From a bacterium SCSIO 12844 (lineage in GTDB: Bacteria > Pseudomonadota > Gammaproteobacteria > Francisellales > Francisellaceae): a DNA stretch of 64,000 nt. Within the stretch, counting starts at the first letter, position 1; the number at the start of each line of letters is the position of its first letter. Of this stretch, positions 17,486 to 26,785 are shown one piece after another. The notes under the pieces are model-generated. The model was not told the origin of the DNA. It did not search any database and worked only from the letters and a program-made list of their open reading frames with translations. The stretch lies in the NCBI GenBank assembly GCA_024397935.1, contig CP073743.1, forward strand, positions 2,480,001 through 2,544,000, given 5' to 3'. A program made the translations under genes and the position numbers.

Positions 17486-17533
17486 CTAATCGGAGGAAGA
17501 GAATAAACAACAAGCTAAATTAATATAAATCAT
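17486..17533 (-). CDS. Possible 15-codon leader ORF
   Basis: Starts with ATG at 17533, ends with TAG at 17486 and encodes MIYINLACCLFSSSD. It has a GGGGGGAG sequence (17538-17544 region, minus strand) at ribosome-binding distance, like the two downstream paralogues, and a TATAAT element (17561-17566, minus strand) about 28 bases upstream. It may be a leader peptide or chance. Confidence 0.3.
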   Translation of the reverse strand: MIYINLACCLFSSSD

Positions 17534-17560
17534 TAACTCCCCCCGAATCTTTCAAGAATG

Positions 17561-17566
17561 ATTATA
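17561..17566 (-). promoter_or_regulatory. Possible -10 element for the tandem secreted genes
   Basis: TATAAT on the minus strand at 17561-17566, upstream of the leader ORF and both paralogues. No convincing -35 box at 17 bases, so a weak or activator-dependent promoter is possible. Confidence 0.35.
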
Positions 17567-17595
17567 AATCACCCTAAGCACAATATAAAGCATTT

Positions 17596-18426
17596 TTATT
17601 CAACGATACTTAAATTAACCTTATAACCAGAATATTTCCTAATATTAATCACTCCAGTATCTAATAATAAATACTGCCCCTTAATCCCCAATAGTTTTCC
17701 AGAAAATGTTTGATCTTTATCTAAATTAAACGTTTTAATTTTCTCAGGATAGACATCAACTGGATAATGAATATTAAATGCTTTTTCATCAAGTAACTCA
17801 AGCGCATCATTACCATGATCTTCTTTAATTTTAGCTAATTCATCTTTTGCTGAGACTAAGATACTATCTCGTATAACATCTAATGGTTTAGATTCTGGAC
17901 TACCTTTTAGCATCTTTCGCCAATTGGTTTTATCAGCAATATGCTTTTTTAATGCTACTTCGACTAAGCCTGAAATTAAACGTGTTTTTACTTTTATAAT
18001 CGGTAATACCTCAGATGCACCTTGATCAATCCAGCGATATGGCGTATTGGTAATACGCGTAATGCCAACTTTAACATCTCCAGTATTGGCCAAATAGATA
18101 ATATGTTCCTGAAAGCAATGTGTTAAACCCCATTGAGGTTCACGACAAGTGCCTAAATGATAATGACATAATTCAGGTTTCATCAAACACATATCACATT
18201 GTGCTAATGAACGAAAACAAGGGAAACAATAGCCTTGACCAAAGCTTTTAGCAGTTTTGCGATTACAGTTGATGCAGTTAATTTCATTTAAATAATCAAA
18301 ACGAATGGTTTTACCTAAAAAATTGCAAAGTAATACGGATTCATCACCTAATGGTAAATAATAATGTGCCTTTTCACCTTCAAGTGATGTTTTCATTTTA
18401 TGTAGTGTTAATTGATATGAAGTCAT
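17596..18426 (-). CDS. DUF2797 family protein
   Basis: A 276-residue protein with the Cys-rich core of DUF2797: INCINCNRKTAKSFGQGYCFPCF and CDMCLMKPELCHYHLGTC are possible metal-binding clusters, followed by WGLTHCFQEHIIYLAN and VKVGITRITNTPYRWIDQGA, a GIY-YIG-like motif. Role in the cell is not established. It follows the PHA synthase gene by six bases and is probably cotranscribed with it, which is only context. Confidence 0.78.
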   Translation of the reverse strand: MTSYQLTLHKMKTSLEGEKAHYYLPLGDESVLLCNFLGKTIRFDYLNEINCINCNRKTAKSFGQGYCFPCFRSLAQCDMCLMKPELCHYHLGTCREPQWGLTHCFQEHIIYLANTGDVKVGITRITNTPYRWIDQGASEVLPIIKVKTRLISGLVEVALKKHIADKTNWRKMLKGSPESKPLDVIRDSILVSAKDELAKIKEDHGNDALELLDEKAFNIHYPVDVYPEKIKTFNLDKDQTFSGKLLGIKGQYLLLDTGVINIRKYSGYKVNLSIVE

Positions 18427-18432
18427 TTTTAT

Positions 18433-20271
18433 TTAATCTTGATTTAATATAGAAACTTTTACATAGCTTCCTGGTGCATCCTCAATGGGCTTAAGCTTTT
18501 TATTACCTGGTGATAATGCTTTAATTTTTTTACCAGAATGTTGCTTTAACCATTTCTCCCAATAAATCCACCAAGAACCCTCATGTACTTTGGCACTATC
18601 ATACCACTGATTAGCTGTGCTAGCTAATGATTGGTTGGTTTTAAAGCCATATTTTTGTTTTAATGGTGGATTGATAATACCAGCAATATGTCCAGAACCT
18701 GCTAAGATAAATTCTGTTTCACCTGAAAATAATTTTGCACCATTATAAGTTGCCTGCCATGGCGCAATATGATCTTTTTCAGTTGATATAAAAATAGAGG
18801 GCACATCAATATCTTGAACATTAATCGTTTCACCATTAAATGTTAACGCATCTGGCTTTGCTAGTAAATTATTTAAATAGCATTGACGTAAATAGAATCC
18901 ATGTGACTTTGCTGCCATATTGGTTGAGTCAGAATTCCAATACAATAAATCAAGCGGAAATGGCTCTTTACCACATAAGTAATTATTAATAAAATAGTTC
19001 CAGATTAAGTCATTACTTCTTAATAGGTTAAATGTAACCGCTAAGCGTCTACCATCTAAATAGCCTGTTTTTGCCATTTCTGCTTCTAGTAGTGTTAATT
19101 GTTCATCAGATAAGAAAATACCTAAATCACCGGAGTCTGAAAAATCAATTAGCGTTGTGAAAAATGTGGCTGATTTAAAATAGTCTTTCTTCTTTTTCTT
19201 AAGATAGGATAAGGCAACTGCTAATACGGTACCACCAATACAATAACCAATCACATTAATCGTTTTCTCACCTGTAATTAATTGTACTTGTTCAGCTGCT
19301 TCTAATACCCCTTCTGTCATATAATTTTCAAATTCAGTATCTTTATAAGAAGCATCTGGGTTAACCCATGAAATCATAAATACGCTATAGCCCTTATCAA
19401 CAACCCACTGCACAAATGATTTTTTCTCAGTTAAATCCAAAATATAATATTTATTAATAAATGGTGGAATAATTAATAATGGCTTTTGATAAACTTCTTT
19501 CGTTGTTGCATTATATTGAATTAATTGAAAGAGCCGATTTTGATAAACGACCTTTCCCTTTGTTCTTGCAATATTCTCACCAATTTTAAATTGATCTAAA
19601 TCTGTCATTTTAATATTTAGTACGCCAGAGCCTTGATTACGTTTTAAATCCTCTAGCATATTTTCAAAACCTTTAACTAAGTTCTGCCCATGTGAATCAT
19701 AAGTTTCTTTTAGAACATCTGGATTGGTTAATACAAAATTACTTGGTGATATTGCATCTAAAAATTGACGTGTATAAAACTCAACTTCTTTAGTCGTTTT
19801 ATCATCTAAACCTTCTATTTGATTAACTAGCCCTTGAACTCTTTCACTTGTATGTAAATAACAATTTTTTATAAATGAAAAGAAAGGCTGCTCTTGCCAG
19901 TTATCTGAATCAAATCGCTTATCATGCTTAATAGGTGTTTGCCCATTGGAAGTCGCATTATTTTGGTTTTGTTCAAAAAAGTCAAAAACCGCTTCTTGCC
20001 AAAGCTTGGTATAATCTTGCCATAAACTAATTTGTGTTTGCCATAGTTGCATTGGATCTCGACTTAATAGCTTTAAAAAAGCGCCACGCATAGTTTCTGC
20101 AACTTTAGTGATATGATCAAACTTCAAATCTTCTATTGGATAATCTTGATTCGCCAACTGCTCACTCCACTGTTGTAATTGTTTGCTCATCATCTGAAAA
20201 TAAGCATCATTAGACTGAAAATATTCATTGAATTTTTCTGTGTCTGCTTTTTTATCTGAATCCTGCAACAT
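18433..20271 (-). CDS. phaC: Poly(3-hydroxyalkanoate) synthase, class I
   Basis: About 612 residues from ATG at 20271, which has AGGTGAT upstream; a GTG 17 codons higher is possible. The lipase-like box GYCIGGT puts the nucleophilic Cys at about residue 344. The general base His is in GSGHIAGIINPP, and the Asp in STEKDHIAPW. The N-terminal Trp-rich half and the alpha/beta hydrolase half have the layout of PhaC. It polymerises hydroxyacyl-CoA into storage granules. phaA and phaB are not in this window. Confidence 0.92.
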   Translation of the reverse strand: MLQDSDKKADTEKFNEYFQSNDAYFQMMSKQLQQWSEQLANQDYPIEDLKFDHITKVAETMRGAFLKLLSRDPMQLWQTQISLWQDYTKLWQEAVFDFFEQNQNNATSNGQTPIKHDKRFDSDNWQEQPFFSFIKNCYLHTSERVQGLVNQIEGLDDKTTKEVEFYTRQFLDAISPSNFVLTNPDVLKETYDSHGQNLVKGFENMLEDLKRNQGSGVLNIKMTDLDQFKIGENIARTKGKVVYQNRLFQLIQYNATTKEVYQKPLLIIPPFINKYYILDLTEKKSFVQWVVDKGYSVFMISWVNPDASYKDTEFENYMTEGVLEAAEQVQLITGEKTINVIGYCIGGTVLAVALSYLKKKKKDYFKSATFFTTLIDFSDSGDLGIFLSDEQLTLLEAEMAKTGYLDGRRLAVTFNLLRSNDLIWNYFINNYLCGKEPFPLDLLYWNSDSTNMAAKSHGFYLRQCYLNNLLAKPDALTFNGETINVQDIDVPSIFISTEKDHIAPWQATYNGAKLFSGETEFILAGSGHIAGIINPPLKQKYGFKTNQSLASTANQWYDSAKVHEGSWWIYWEKWLKQHSGKKIKALSPGNKKLKPIEDAPGSYVKVSILNQD

Positions 20272-20458
20272 CCTATCACCTTTATCACCTATAATTAGGT
20301 AATAGTTTCCGCTGTTATGCACAAAAAAACAATGGACAATTACGTATTTATTCGCATAAATTATCTTTTGCCTTGCATGTTACCTAAAATCTGGTTATAA
20401 ACTCCTATACTTAAGCCATAAAAAGCAATTGTTTTAAAAACATTGGTGATATATTACA

Positions 20459-21700
20459 ATGAAAAAAAATAGTCGTTATGCCGCTGGTGTCTGTTTTTTA
20501 GGTGGATTGTTTGTACTATTTCAATTTCTCCTTCAAGGCTCAGTTAGCCTTATGGTTCCTGAACTAAAAACTGACCTTTGCATTGATCAAATTGGCATTG
20601 GTTTTCTTTCATCAAGTTTTTTATATCCGTATATTATCTTACAAATTCCAGCCGGTATTATTGTTGATAAATTAGGTATACGAAAGACATTAACTGCTTC
20701 AACATTACTACTTGTTTTTGCAACTTTTGGTTTTGCTTTATCTTATAATGAACCAACTGCTGATTTAGCTAGAATCATTATGGGTATTGCCAGTGCTCCC
20801 GGTGTCGTTTGTGCCATGTGTCTTGCTGCTAATTGGTTTTCCAAAAAATACTTTGCCCTAGTTGCTGGGTTTATCGAAATGTTAGGCATGTTTGGTGGTG
20901 CCTTAGGTGATATGCTATTAAGTGCATCAGTTAGAGAATATGGTTGGCGTCATAGCATACTTTTTTGTACCATATTTTCAATTATTCTCTTTTTATTAAT
21001 TGTATTTTTTGTAAAAGATAATCCCAAAAGCCATACCCATGAACACGACCTTAAAAATGATTGTGAGATTGCTAAAGAACAGAGTAAACTCTATTTTGCA
21101 GCCATTTTCAAATCTAAGGATATCTGGTTAAGCTGCCTATATGGTGGTGCCATTTTTGCAATTATTACAGCCTTTGCTTCCCTTTGGAGTATTCCATTTT
21201 TTAATCACCTCTATGGTAGTAAAGTTGCTGCGCATATTACAGCTTGTGTCTTTTTAGGTGCAGGCTTTGGTACAGTCTTTAGTGGCTGGTTAAGTTCAAA
21301 ACTAGGTGCTATAAAACCAGTGATGATCTTATTTTCTATTGTTTCACTGATATTATTTTTACTTATTTTATATATACCATTAAATGCCATATTAGCAGGT
21401 TTAATCTCTTTTCTTTTAGGGCTTAGCATTGGTGCTTATGTGTTACCCTTTGCCTTAATTAAACGACTTGTACCTGAATCGGCTCGTGGCGTTGCCATGG
21501 GTTTTACCAATATGTCGGTTATTATTATTGGTGCTATTTTCTTACCATTAATTGGTAGTCTTTTAAAAACACTAACGGCAATTAACGATCATGGCTGTGT
21601 CATTGCCGATACGTCTATCTACCAAATTGCCTTTATCCCATTAACTGTTGGCTTATTAGCTGCTATTATCTTGGCATTATTCATTCGGGAGAAATATTAA
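20459..21700 (+). CDS. MFS transporter
   Basis: A 413-residue major facilitator with 12 membrane segments. The motif between segments 2 and 3 reads PAGIIVDKLGIRKTL, equivalent to the family's GxxxDRxGRR loop. It resembles the Pht-type nutrient transporters of intracellular gammaproteobacteria (VSLMVPELKTDLCIDQIGIG at the start), but substrate cannot be told. rnt begins six bases after its stop. Confidence 0.85.
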   Translation: MKKNSRYAAGVCFLGGLFVLFQFLLQGSVSLMVPELKTDLCIDQIGIGFLSSSFLYPYIILQIPAGIIVDKLGIRKTLTASTLLLVFATFGFALSYNEPTADLARIIMGIASAPGVVCAMCLAANWFSKKYFALVAGFIEMLGMFGGALGDMLLSASVREYGWRHSILFCTIFSIILFLLIVFFVKDNPKSHTHEHDLKNDCEIAKEQSKLYFAAIFKSKDIWLSCLYGGAIFAIITAFASLWSIPFFNHLYGSKVAAHITACVFLGAGFGTVFSGWLSSKLGAIKPVMILFSIVSLILFLLILYIPLNAILAGLISFLLGLSIGAYVLPFALIKRLVPESARGVAMGFTNMSVIIIGAIFLPLIGSLLKTLTAINDHGCVIADTSIYQIAFIPLTVGLLAAIILALFIREKY

Positions 21701-21706
21701 CGTACT

Positions 21707-22327
21707 ATGTCACTATTTAATCTTAATCAGCGATTTCGAGGATTTTTACCTGTTGTTATTGATGTTGAAACAGGTGGCCTTGAACCTGATAAGCATGCAC
21801 TACTTGAATTGTGTGCTATTTTTATTCACCTAGATAATCAATGCCATTACCGAGCATCTGAAACCATTCACTTTAATATAAAAGCCCACCCAAAAACAGA
21901 AATTGTACCTAAAGCACTAGAGATTAACGGCATTAAGCCAGGCCATCCTTTCAGAGCCGAAGTTGAAGAAGAACAAGCACTTAAACAAACTTTTACTTAT
22001 ATTAGGAAACAAGTAAAAAAACATAATTGCTCACGTGCTATTTTAGTTGGTCATAATGCACCATTTGATCTTACATTTATCCAAAAAGCAGCTCAAAGAA
22101 ATGGTATTAAGCGCATTCCATTTCATTCGTTTAGTACCATTGACACTGTTAGCTTAAGCGCACTACTTTATGGAGAAACCGTTTTAAGTAAAGCACTTGA
22201 AAAAGCTAAGATTGAATTCGATGAAAATCATGCCCATTCTGCCCTTTATGATACCGAAAAAACAGCTGAACTATTTTGTCATATTTTAAACCATACGCCG
22301 TTTTTTCCGTTGAATGCGAATCAATAG
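21707..22327 (+). CDS. rnt: Ribonuclease T
   Basis: A 206-residue DEDD exonuclease: VIDVETGG (Asp/Glu), LVGHNAPFDLTF (Asp) and HAHSALYDTEKTA (His/Asp) are the exonuclease motifs. It starts with RFRGFLPVVIDVETGGL, the RNase T signature. It trims the 3' ends of tRNA and other stable RNAs. Six-base gap from the MFS gene suggests a shared transcript. Confidence 0.92.
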   Translation: MSLFNLNQRFRGFLPVVIDVETGGLEPDKHALLELCAIFIHLDNQCHYRASETIHFNIKAHPKTEIVPKALEINGIKPGHPFRAEVEEEQALKQTFTYIRKQVKKHNCSRAILVGHNAPFDLTFIQKAAQRNGIKRIPFHSFSTIDTVSLSALLYGETVLSKALEKAKIEFDENHAHSALYDTEKTAELFCHILNHTPFFPLNANQ

Positions 22328-22568
22328 TTGAATTTTAGCCTATTGACATAGCTAACGTGTTTTTATGTGGAAATATTAATATATTAGCAAATGTATTGGC
22401 AGTTATCTTAATTATTTTTTAACCCTTGATTTGCATTATAGTCACAGATAATGACGAAATTAATGAAATTGAATAGCACAGATATAAATATTGGTAAGAT
22501 TTACTAATGATATTTAACATGATAATAAATATCATCAAATATTCAAAGATAAATTAGGGATTGCAATT

Positions 22569-25500
22569 ATGAAGTCACCAAAAAGATTTAAACAGATCAA
22601 AATATTAAATAAATATAAAGGAAAACTATATGCTTCTTCAGCACCAGGTTATTATGGCAGCAATGAATCAAATATATTAAAAAATAAGAATTTTAATGTA
22701 GATAATGAATTACAAAAACAAATGACATTTTTAAAAGGAGAAGGAATCAAACAAATAGTATGTGTTGATAATACTAAAAATTTAGCAGAAAAAGGAGAAA
22801 AAATATGGAATGAATATGGTGATAAGTTTAAACATATTACAAAGATAAATTCAAATTCAATTATTGTAAGTGATTGGCAATCACCAACAATAAGTCAGTT
22901 ATATGATGTTGCAGTTTTGATTAAAAAAGGATTGCAAAAAAAAGAGAATATATTGCTTCACTGTGGTGCTGGCTGTGGTCGAACTGGTACATTCTTAGTT
23001 GCAGCTATAATGTTGTTAGAAGATGATTATGACTATAAATCAATAATTAATAGGATTAGATGCCAATATGATAAAGATGCAGTTGAAACTACTGAACAAA
23101 AAAAAACACTGCGTCAATTTGTCCTTAAAATTATTGACGCAAAGATAAAAAAGCCATTACTAAATCTGAATGAAACGTATCAAGAAAAAGCACTTGATAA
23201 TATTGATGCCTTTAAAAAAATACTATCACTAAAACTAAATCAAAAGTATCAAGAAAAAGCACTCAATAATATTGATGCATTTGAAAAAATATTATCACTA
23301 ACACTAGATAAAAAGTATACCGAAAAAGCACTTGATAATATTGACGCATTTAAAAAAATGCTATCACTAAAATTAAATAAAAAGTATACCAAAAAAGCAC
23401 TTGATAATATTGATTCATTTGATACGTTTAAAAAAAAGCAATCACTAAAACTAAACCAAAAGGATATCGAAAAAGCACTCGATAATATTGATGCATTTAG
23501 AGAATATTTAATTAAAAATACAGCCAAAATTAAAGTAAATGATGAAAATCAATCTAAATTAGTTGTTGACTCAATTGAAAAATATATTCTTTTCAAAGAA
23601 ATGAAAAAAATAAATTTTACAAAGGACAATTATAATTTAGCTTTTGATTCAATAGCAAACCTTAAAACTTTTAAAGAAATGCAAGAAATTGGGTTTAATG
23701 AAAAGCAATTATCTCTAGCTTTTAATTCAACAGAAAACCTTAAAACTTTTAAAGAAATGCAAGAAATTGGGTTTAATGAAAGGCAATTCTCTCTAGCTTT
23801 TAATTCAACAGAAAACCTTAAAGCTTTTAAAGCGATGCAAGAACTTGGGTTTAATAATAATATATTACGTCTAGCTTTTAATTCAACAGAAAACCTTAAA
23901 AATATTAATTCAAAAGAAAGCTTTGGAGATTTAAAAGTAATGCAAATAATTGGTTTTACTAAGAAGAGTTCAGAGTTAGCTTTTGAATCAACGGAAAATC
24001 TTAATGCCTTTAAAAAAATGCTAACAAGTGGTTTTAATAAAAAGCAATTATGTCTAGCTTTTAATTCAACAGAAAACATTAAAGCTTTTAAAAAAATGCT
24101 AACAAGCGGTTTTAATAAAAAGCAATTATCTCTAGCTTTTGATTCAACAGAAAATCTTAAAGATTTTAAAGAAATACAAGAAATTGGGTTTGATAAAAAG
24201 CAATTATCCCTAGCTTTTAATTCAACAGAAAAACTTAAAACTTTTAATGAAATGCAAAAAATTGGGTTTGATGACAAACAATTATGTCTAGCTTTTGATT
24301 CAGCAGAAAATCTTAAAAATTTTAAAGAAATGCAAAAAATTGGGTTTAATAACGAGATATTATGTTCAGCTTTTAATTCAACAGAAAACCTTAAAGCGTT
24401 TAATTCAACAAAAAACATTAAAGCTTTTAAAAAAATGCAAAAAATTGGGTTTAATGAAAAGCAATTATCTCTAGCTTTTAATTCAACAGAAAACCTTAAA
24501 GCATTTAAAGCGATGCAAAAAATTGGGTTTAATAATGAGCAATTATCTCTAGCTTTTGATTCAATAGAAAACCTTAAAGCATTTAAAGCGATGCAAAAAG
24601 TTGGGTTTAATAATGAGCAATTATCTCTAGCTTTTGATTCAATAGAAAACCTTAAAGCGTTTAAAGAAATGCAAGAGACGAAATTTAATATAGATCAATT
24701 AAAATTAGTTTTTAAAGTAGATGATTCTTCTGATAAATTTATACAAAATGATGACGAATCCGATGATGACGAATCCGATGATGATGAATCTGGGGAATTT
24801 GCACCAGATGATGATGAATTAGAGTACGAATTAAATCTAAATCTTACAACTTTTAAAGCAATGCAAAAAATTGGGTTTAATAACGAGCAATTATCTCTAG
24901 CTTTTGATTCAACAGAAAACCTTGAAGCGTTTAAAGAGATGCGAAAAAAAGTTGGTTTTAATGACAAACAATTATGTCTAGCTTTTGATTCAATAGAAAA
25001 CTTTAAAGCGTTTAAAGAAATGCAAGAAATTGGGTTTAATGAAAAGCAATTATGTCTAGCTTTTGATTCAATAGAAAACCTTAAAGCATTTAAAGAAATG
25101 CAAAAAATTGGGTTTAATGAAAAGCAATTATGCCTAGCTTTTGATTCAACAGAAAACCTTAAAAAATATACTTCAGAAGCTAAGGGATTTTATGATTTCT
25201 ATAATACTTTAAAGAAATTATCTCAAGAAGGAAAAGAAAAATTTATTTTAAAAAACATAAAAAATAATCAATTAATAAGATTTGTTAATACAAAAGAGCA
25301 ATTTAATCAACTTATTAACAACGTAAGTGATGAAATAAAACTATTTGCCCTTATTAATTTAACTGCTAAAGATTGGAATGTTAAGCTAGAGGATTACCAA
25401 AGCTATAATCAATTATATAAGAAATTAAAAAATTCAAATAGCTTTAAATGGTGTCAAAATAAATTTAATGAACTTAAATCTGTAGAAAACTTAAGATCAT

Positions 25501-25715
25501 TAAAAGATAAATTAGATAAGGTTTCCTTTGCATTTTCTGAAAAACAAACATCACATTTAAAATATGAGCCAATAATTGAAGATGATGATGATTTAGATGA
25601 GGAAAGATTAGACGAAAATACTTCCTACGAAATAAAATTACCTTTCTATGACTTAATGAAGAATGCATCTAAATTAGATCTGCTTGACATAGAGAAAATA
25701 GGCGAATTAAACTAA
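22569..25715 (+). CDS. Tyrosine/dual-specificity phosphatase fused to a long repeat array
   Basis: A 1048-residue protein, no signal peptide. Residues about 10-190 are a PTP/DSP domain: active site HCGAGCGRTGT with Cys132 and Arg138 (CX5R), and Asp102 in SDWQSP as likely acid. Residues about 200-320 hold five 23-residue repeats (pattern LNxKYxEKALDNIDAFKKxLSLK). Residues about 350-880 hold around 18 repeats of 26 residues (IGFNxKQLxLAFxSxENLKAFKEMQ), one interrupted by an acidic DDDES-rich insert. The tail is helical and unique, and acidic near the end. The array could be a helical solenoid for binding partners. Secretion by a specialised system is inferred only. ATTAGGGATTGCAATT precedes the ATG. 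Confidence 0.85.
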   Translation: MKSPKRFKQIKILNKYKGKLYASSAPGYYGSNESNILKNKNFNVDNELQKQMTFLKGEGIKQIVCVDNTKNLAEKGEKIWNEYGDKFKHITKINSNSIIVSDWQSPTISQLYDVAVLIKKGLQKKENILLHCGAGCGRTGTFLVAAIMLLEDDYDYKSIINRIRCQYDKDAVETTEQKKTLRQFVLKIIDAKIKKPLLNLNETYQEKALDNIDAFKKILSLKLNQKYQEKALNNIDAFEKILSLTLDKKYTEKALDNIDAFKKMLSLKLNKKYTKKALDNIDSFDTFKKKQSLKLNQKDIEKALDNIDAFREYLIKNTAKIKVNDENQSKLVVDSIEKYILFKEMKKINFTKDNYNLAFDSIANLKTFKEMQEIGFNEKQLSLAFNSTENLKTFKEMQEIGFNERQFSLAFNSTENLKAFKAMQELGFNNNILRLAFNSTENLKNINSKESFGDLKVMQIIGFTKKSSELAFESTENLNAFKKMLTSGFNKKQLCLAFNSTENIKAFKKMLTSGFNKKQLSLAFDSTENLKDFKEIQEIGFDKKQLSLAFNSTEKLKTFNEMQKIGFDDKQLCLAFDSAENLKNFKEMQKIGFNNEILCSAFNSTENLKAFNSTKNIKAFKKMQKIGFNEKQLSLAFNSTENLKAFKAMQKIGFNNEQLSLAFDSIENLKAFKAMQKVGFNNEQLSLAFDSIENLKAFKEMQETKFNIDQLKLVFKVDDSSDKFIQNDDESDDDESDDDESGEFAPDDDELEYELNLNLTTFKAMQKIGFNNEQLSLAFDSTENLEAFKEMRKKVGFNDKQLCLAFDSIENFKAFKEMQEIGFNEKQLCLAFDSIENLKAFKEMQKIGFNEKQLCLAFDSTENLKKYTSEAKGFYDFYNTLKKLSQEGKEKFILKNIKNNQLIRFVNTKEQFNQLINNVSDEIKLFALINLTAKDWNVKLEDYQSYNQLYKKLKNSNSFKWCQNKFNELKSVENLRSLKDKLDKVSFAFSEKQTSHLKYEPIIEDDDDLDEERLDENTSYEIKLPFYDLMKNASKLDLLDIEKIGELN
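23160..23500 (+). repeat. 69-bp tandem coding repeats, about five units
   Basis: Consecutive units encode 23-residue repeats such as YQEKALDNIDAFKKILSLK with about 70-90 percent identity by eye; AAAGCACTTGATAATATTGA-like segments recur. Confidence 0.75.
23620..25170 (+). repeat. 78-bp tandem coding repeats, about 18 units
   Basis: Units of 78 bases encode 26 residues of the type IGFNEKQLSLAF-DSTENLKAFKEMQ. Segments such as TTTTAATTCAACAGAAAACC recur almost unchanged, so unit number may vary by recombination. Confidence 0.85.
24750..24800 (+). repeat. 15-bp repeats encoding DDDES within the phosphatase-repeat gene
   Basis: GATGATGACGAATCC-type units, about three in a row, encode an acidic insert inside one 26-residue repeat. 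Confidence 0.7.
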
Positions 25716-25813
25716 CAGGCTCTATCTAATGAGCTTGTTGCATATAGTTAACACGAAAAAAATTACAAATTAACATTTTTAAAAATATTAAGACGAGAAA
25801 ATGAAAATAAACT

Positions 25814-26773
25814 CTATGGTATTCCATCTTCAAGCTTAGGTGCTGGTAATAAATGCTCTCGCTTTAAGCCAAATAATACTGCTAATACACCTGCTACATA
25901 AATTGAAGAGTAAGTCCCAACTGCAATCCCAAGCATTAATGCAAGTGAAAAATAATGAATACTTGGCCCACCTGCGATAAATAAAACTAATACCACAACA
26001 AAGGTTAACCCTGAAGTAATAATCGTTCGTGATAAGGTATCATTAACAGAACGATTTACAACTTCAATAACTGACGCTTTACGCATTTTTCTGAAGTTTT
26101 CACGTACCCTATCATAGATAACAACGGTATCATTTAGTGAAAAGCCAATGACAGCTAAAATAGCTGCTAATGATGTTAAATCAAACTCAAACTGAAATGC
26201 CGCAAATACACCTAAAATAATAATCGGATCATGTAAAAGCGCAATACCTGCTGATACAGCAAAACGAAACTCAAAGCGAAAGGCAATATAGGCAATAATA
26301 CAAATCATTGCAATAACAATTGCTAATAAGCCATTAGTCGCTAATTCAGCACCTACTTCAGGACCAATATAATTAACCGCAGTAATACTCGCATCACTGC
26401 CAAGTGCTCTTTGTATTTTCTGCTTAATTAATTGTTGCTGTGATTGACCATCAGCTGAAACAATACCTTTCTGAGCTTCATTCATTTCTTTGGTTGGCAT
26501 TAAACGAATCATTACTTCTTTTGCAGAACCAAAGGTAATCACTTCAGTTTGATTAAAGCCTGATTTTCTTAATTGTTGTTTAATTTGACTTAAATCAGCG
26601 GCCTTTGCATATTCAACTTGAATTTGATAGCCACCAGTAAAATCAAGTCCCCAGTTTAAACCTTTAATAAAAATAAAACCAAACGAGACAACGATCAGTA
26701 AAATAGAGATTACCGCAGTTATTTTGCGAATCCCCATAAAGTCAATATTGGTTTTTCGTTTGAAAAACTCCAT
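25814..26773 (-). CDS. secF: Protein translocase subunit SecF
   Basis: A 319-residue SecF. GLNWGLDFTGGYQIQVEY at the start of the periplasmic part and the later DTVVIYDRVRENFRK and GGPSIHYFSLALMLGIAVGTYSSIY are classic. It has six membrane segments. With SecD it uses the proton gradient to help proteins leave the Sec channel. It lies 12 bases downstream of secD in the tgt-yajC-secD-secF operon. Confidence 0.97.
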   Translation of the reverse strand: MEFFKRKTNIDFMGIRKITAVISILLIVVSFGFIFIKGLNWGLDFTGGYQIQVEYAKAADLSQIKQQLRKSGFNQTEVITFGSAKEVMIRLMPTKEMNEAQKGIVSADGQSQQQLIKQKIQRALGSDASITAVNYIGPEVGAELATNGLLAIVIAMICIIAYIAFRFEFRFAVSAGIALLHDPIIILGVFAAFQFEFDLTSLAAILAVIGFSLNDTVVIYDRVRENFRKMRKASVIEVVNRSVNDTLSRTIITSGLTFVVVLVLFIAGGPSIHYFSLALMLGIAVGTYSSIYVAGVLAVLFGLKREHLLPAPKLEDGIP

Positions 26774-26785
26774 ACAAATAGCCTC

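Noticed and set aside
23249-23527. Long minus-strand ORFs inside the repeat gene (also 23630-24418, 24695-24967)
   Set aside because: Their repeats are mirrors of the plus-strand repeat array; no ribosome binding sites and unnatural composition.
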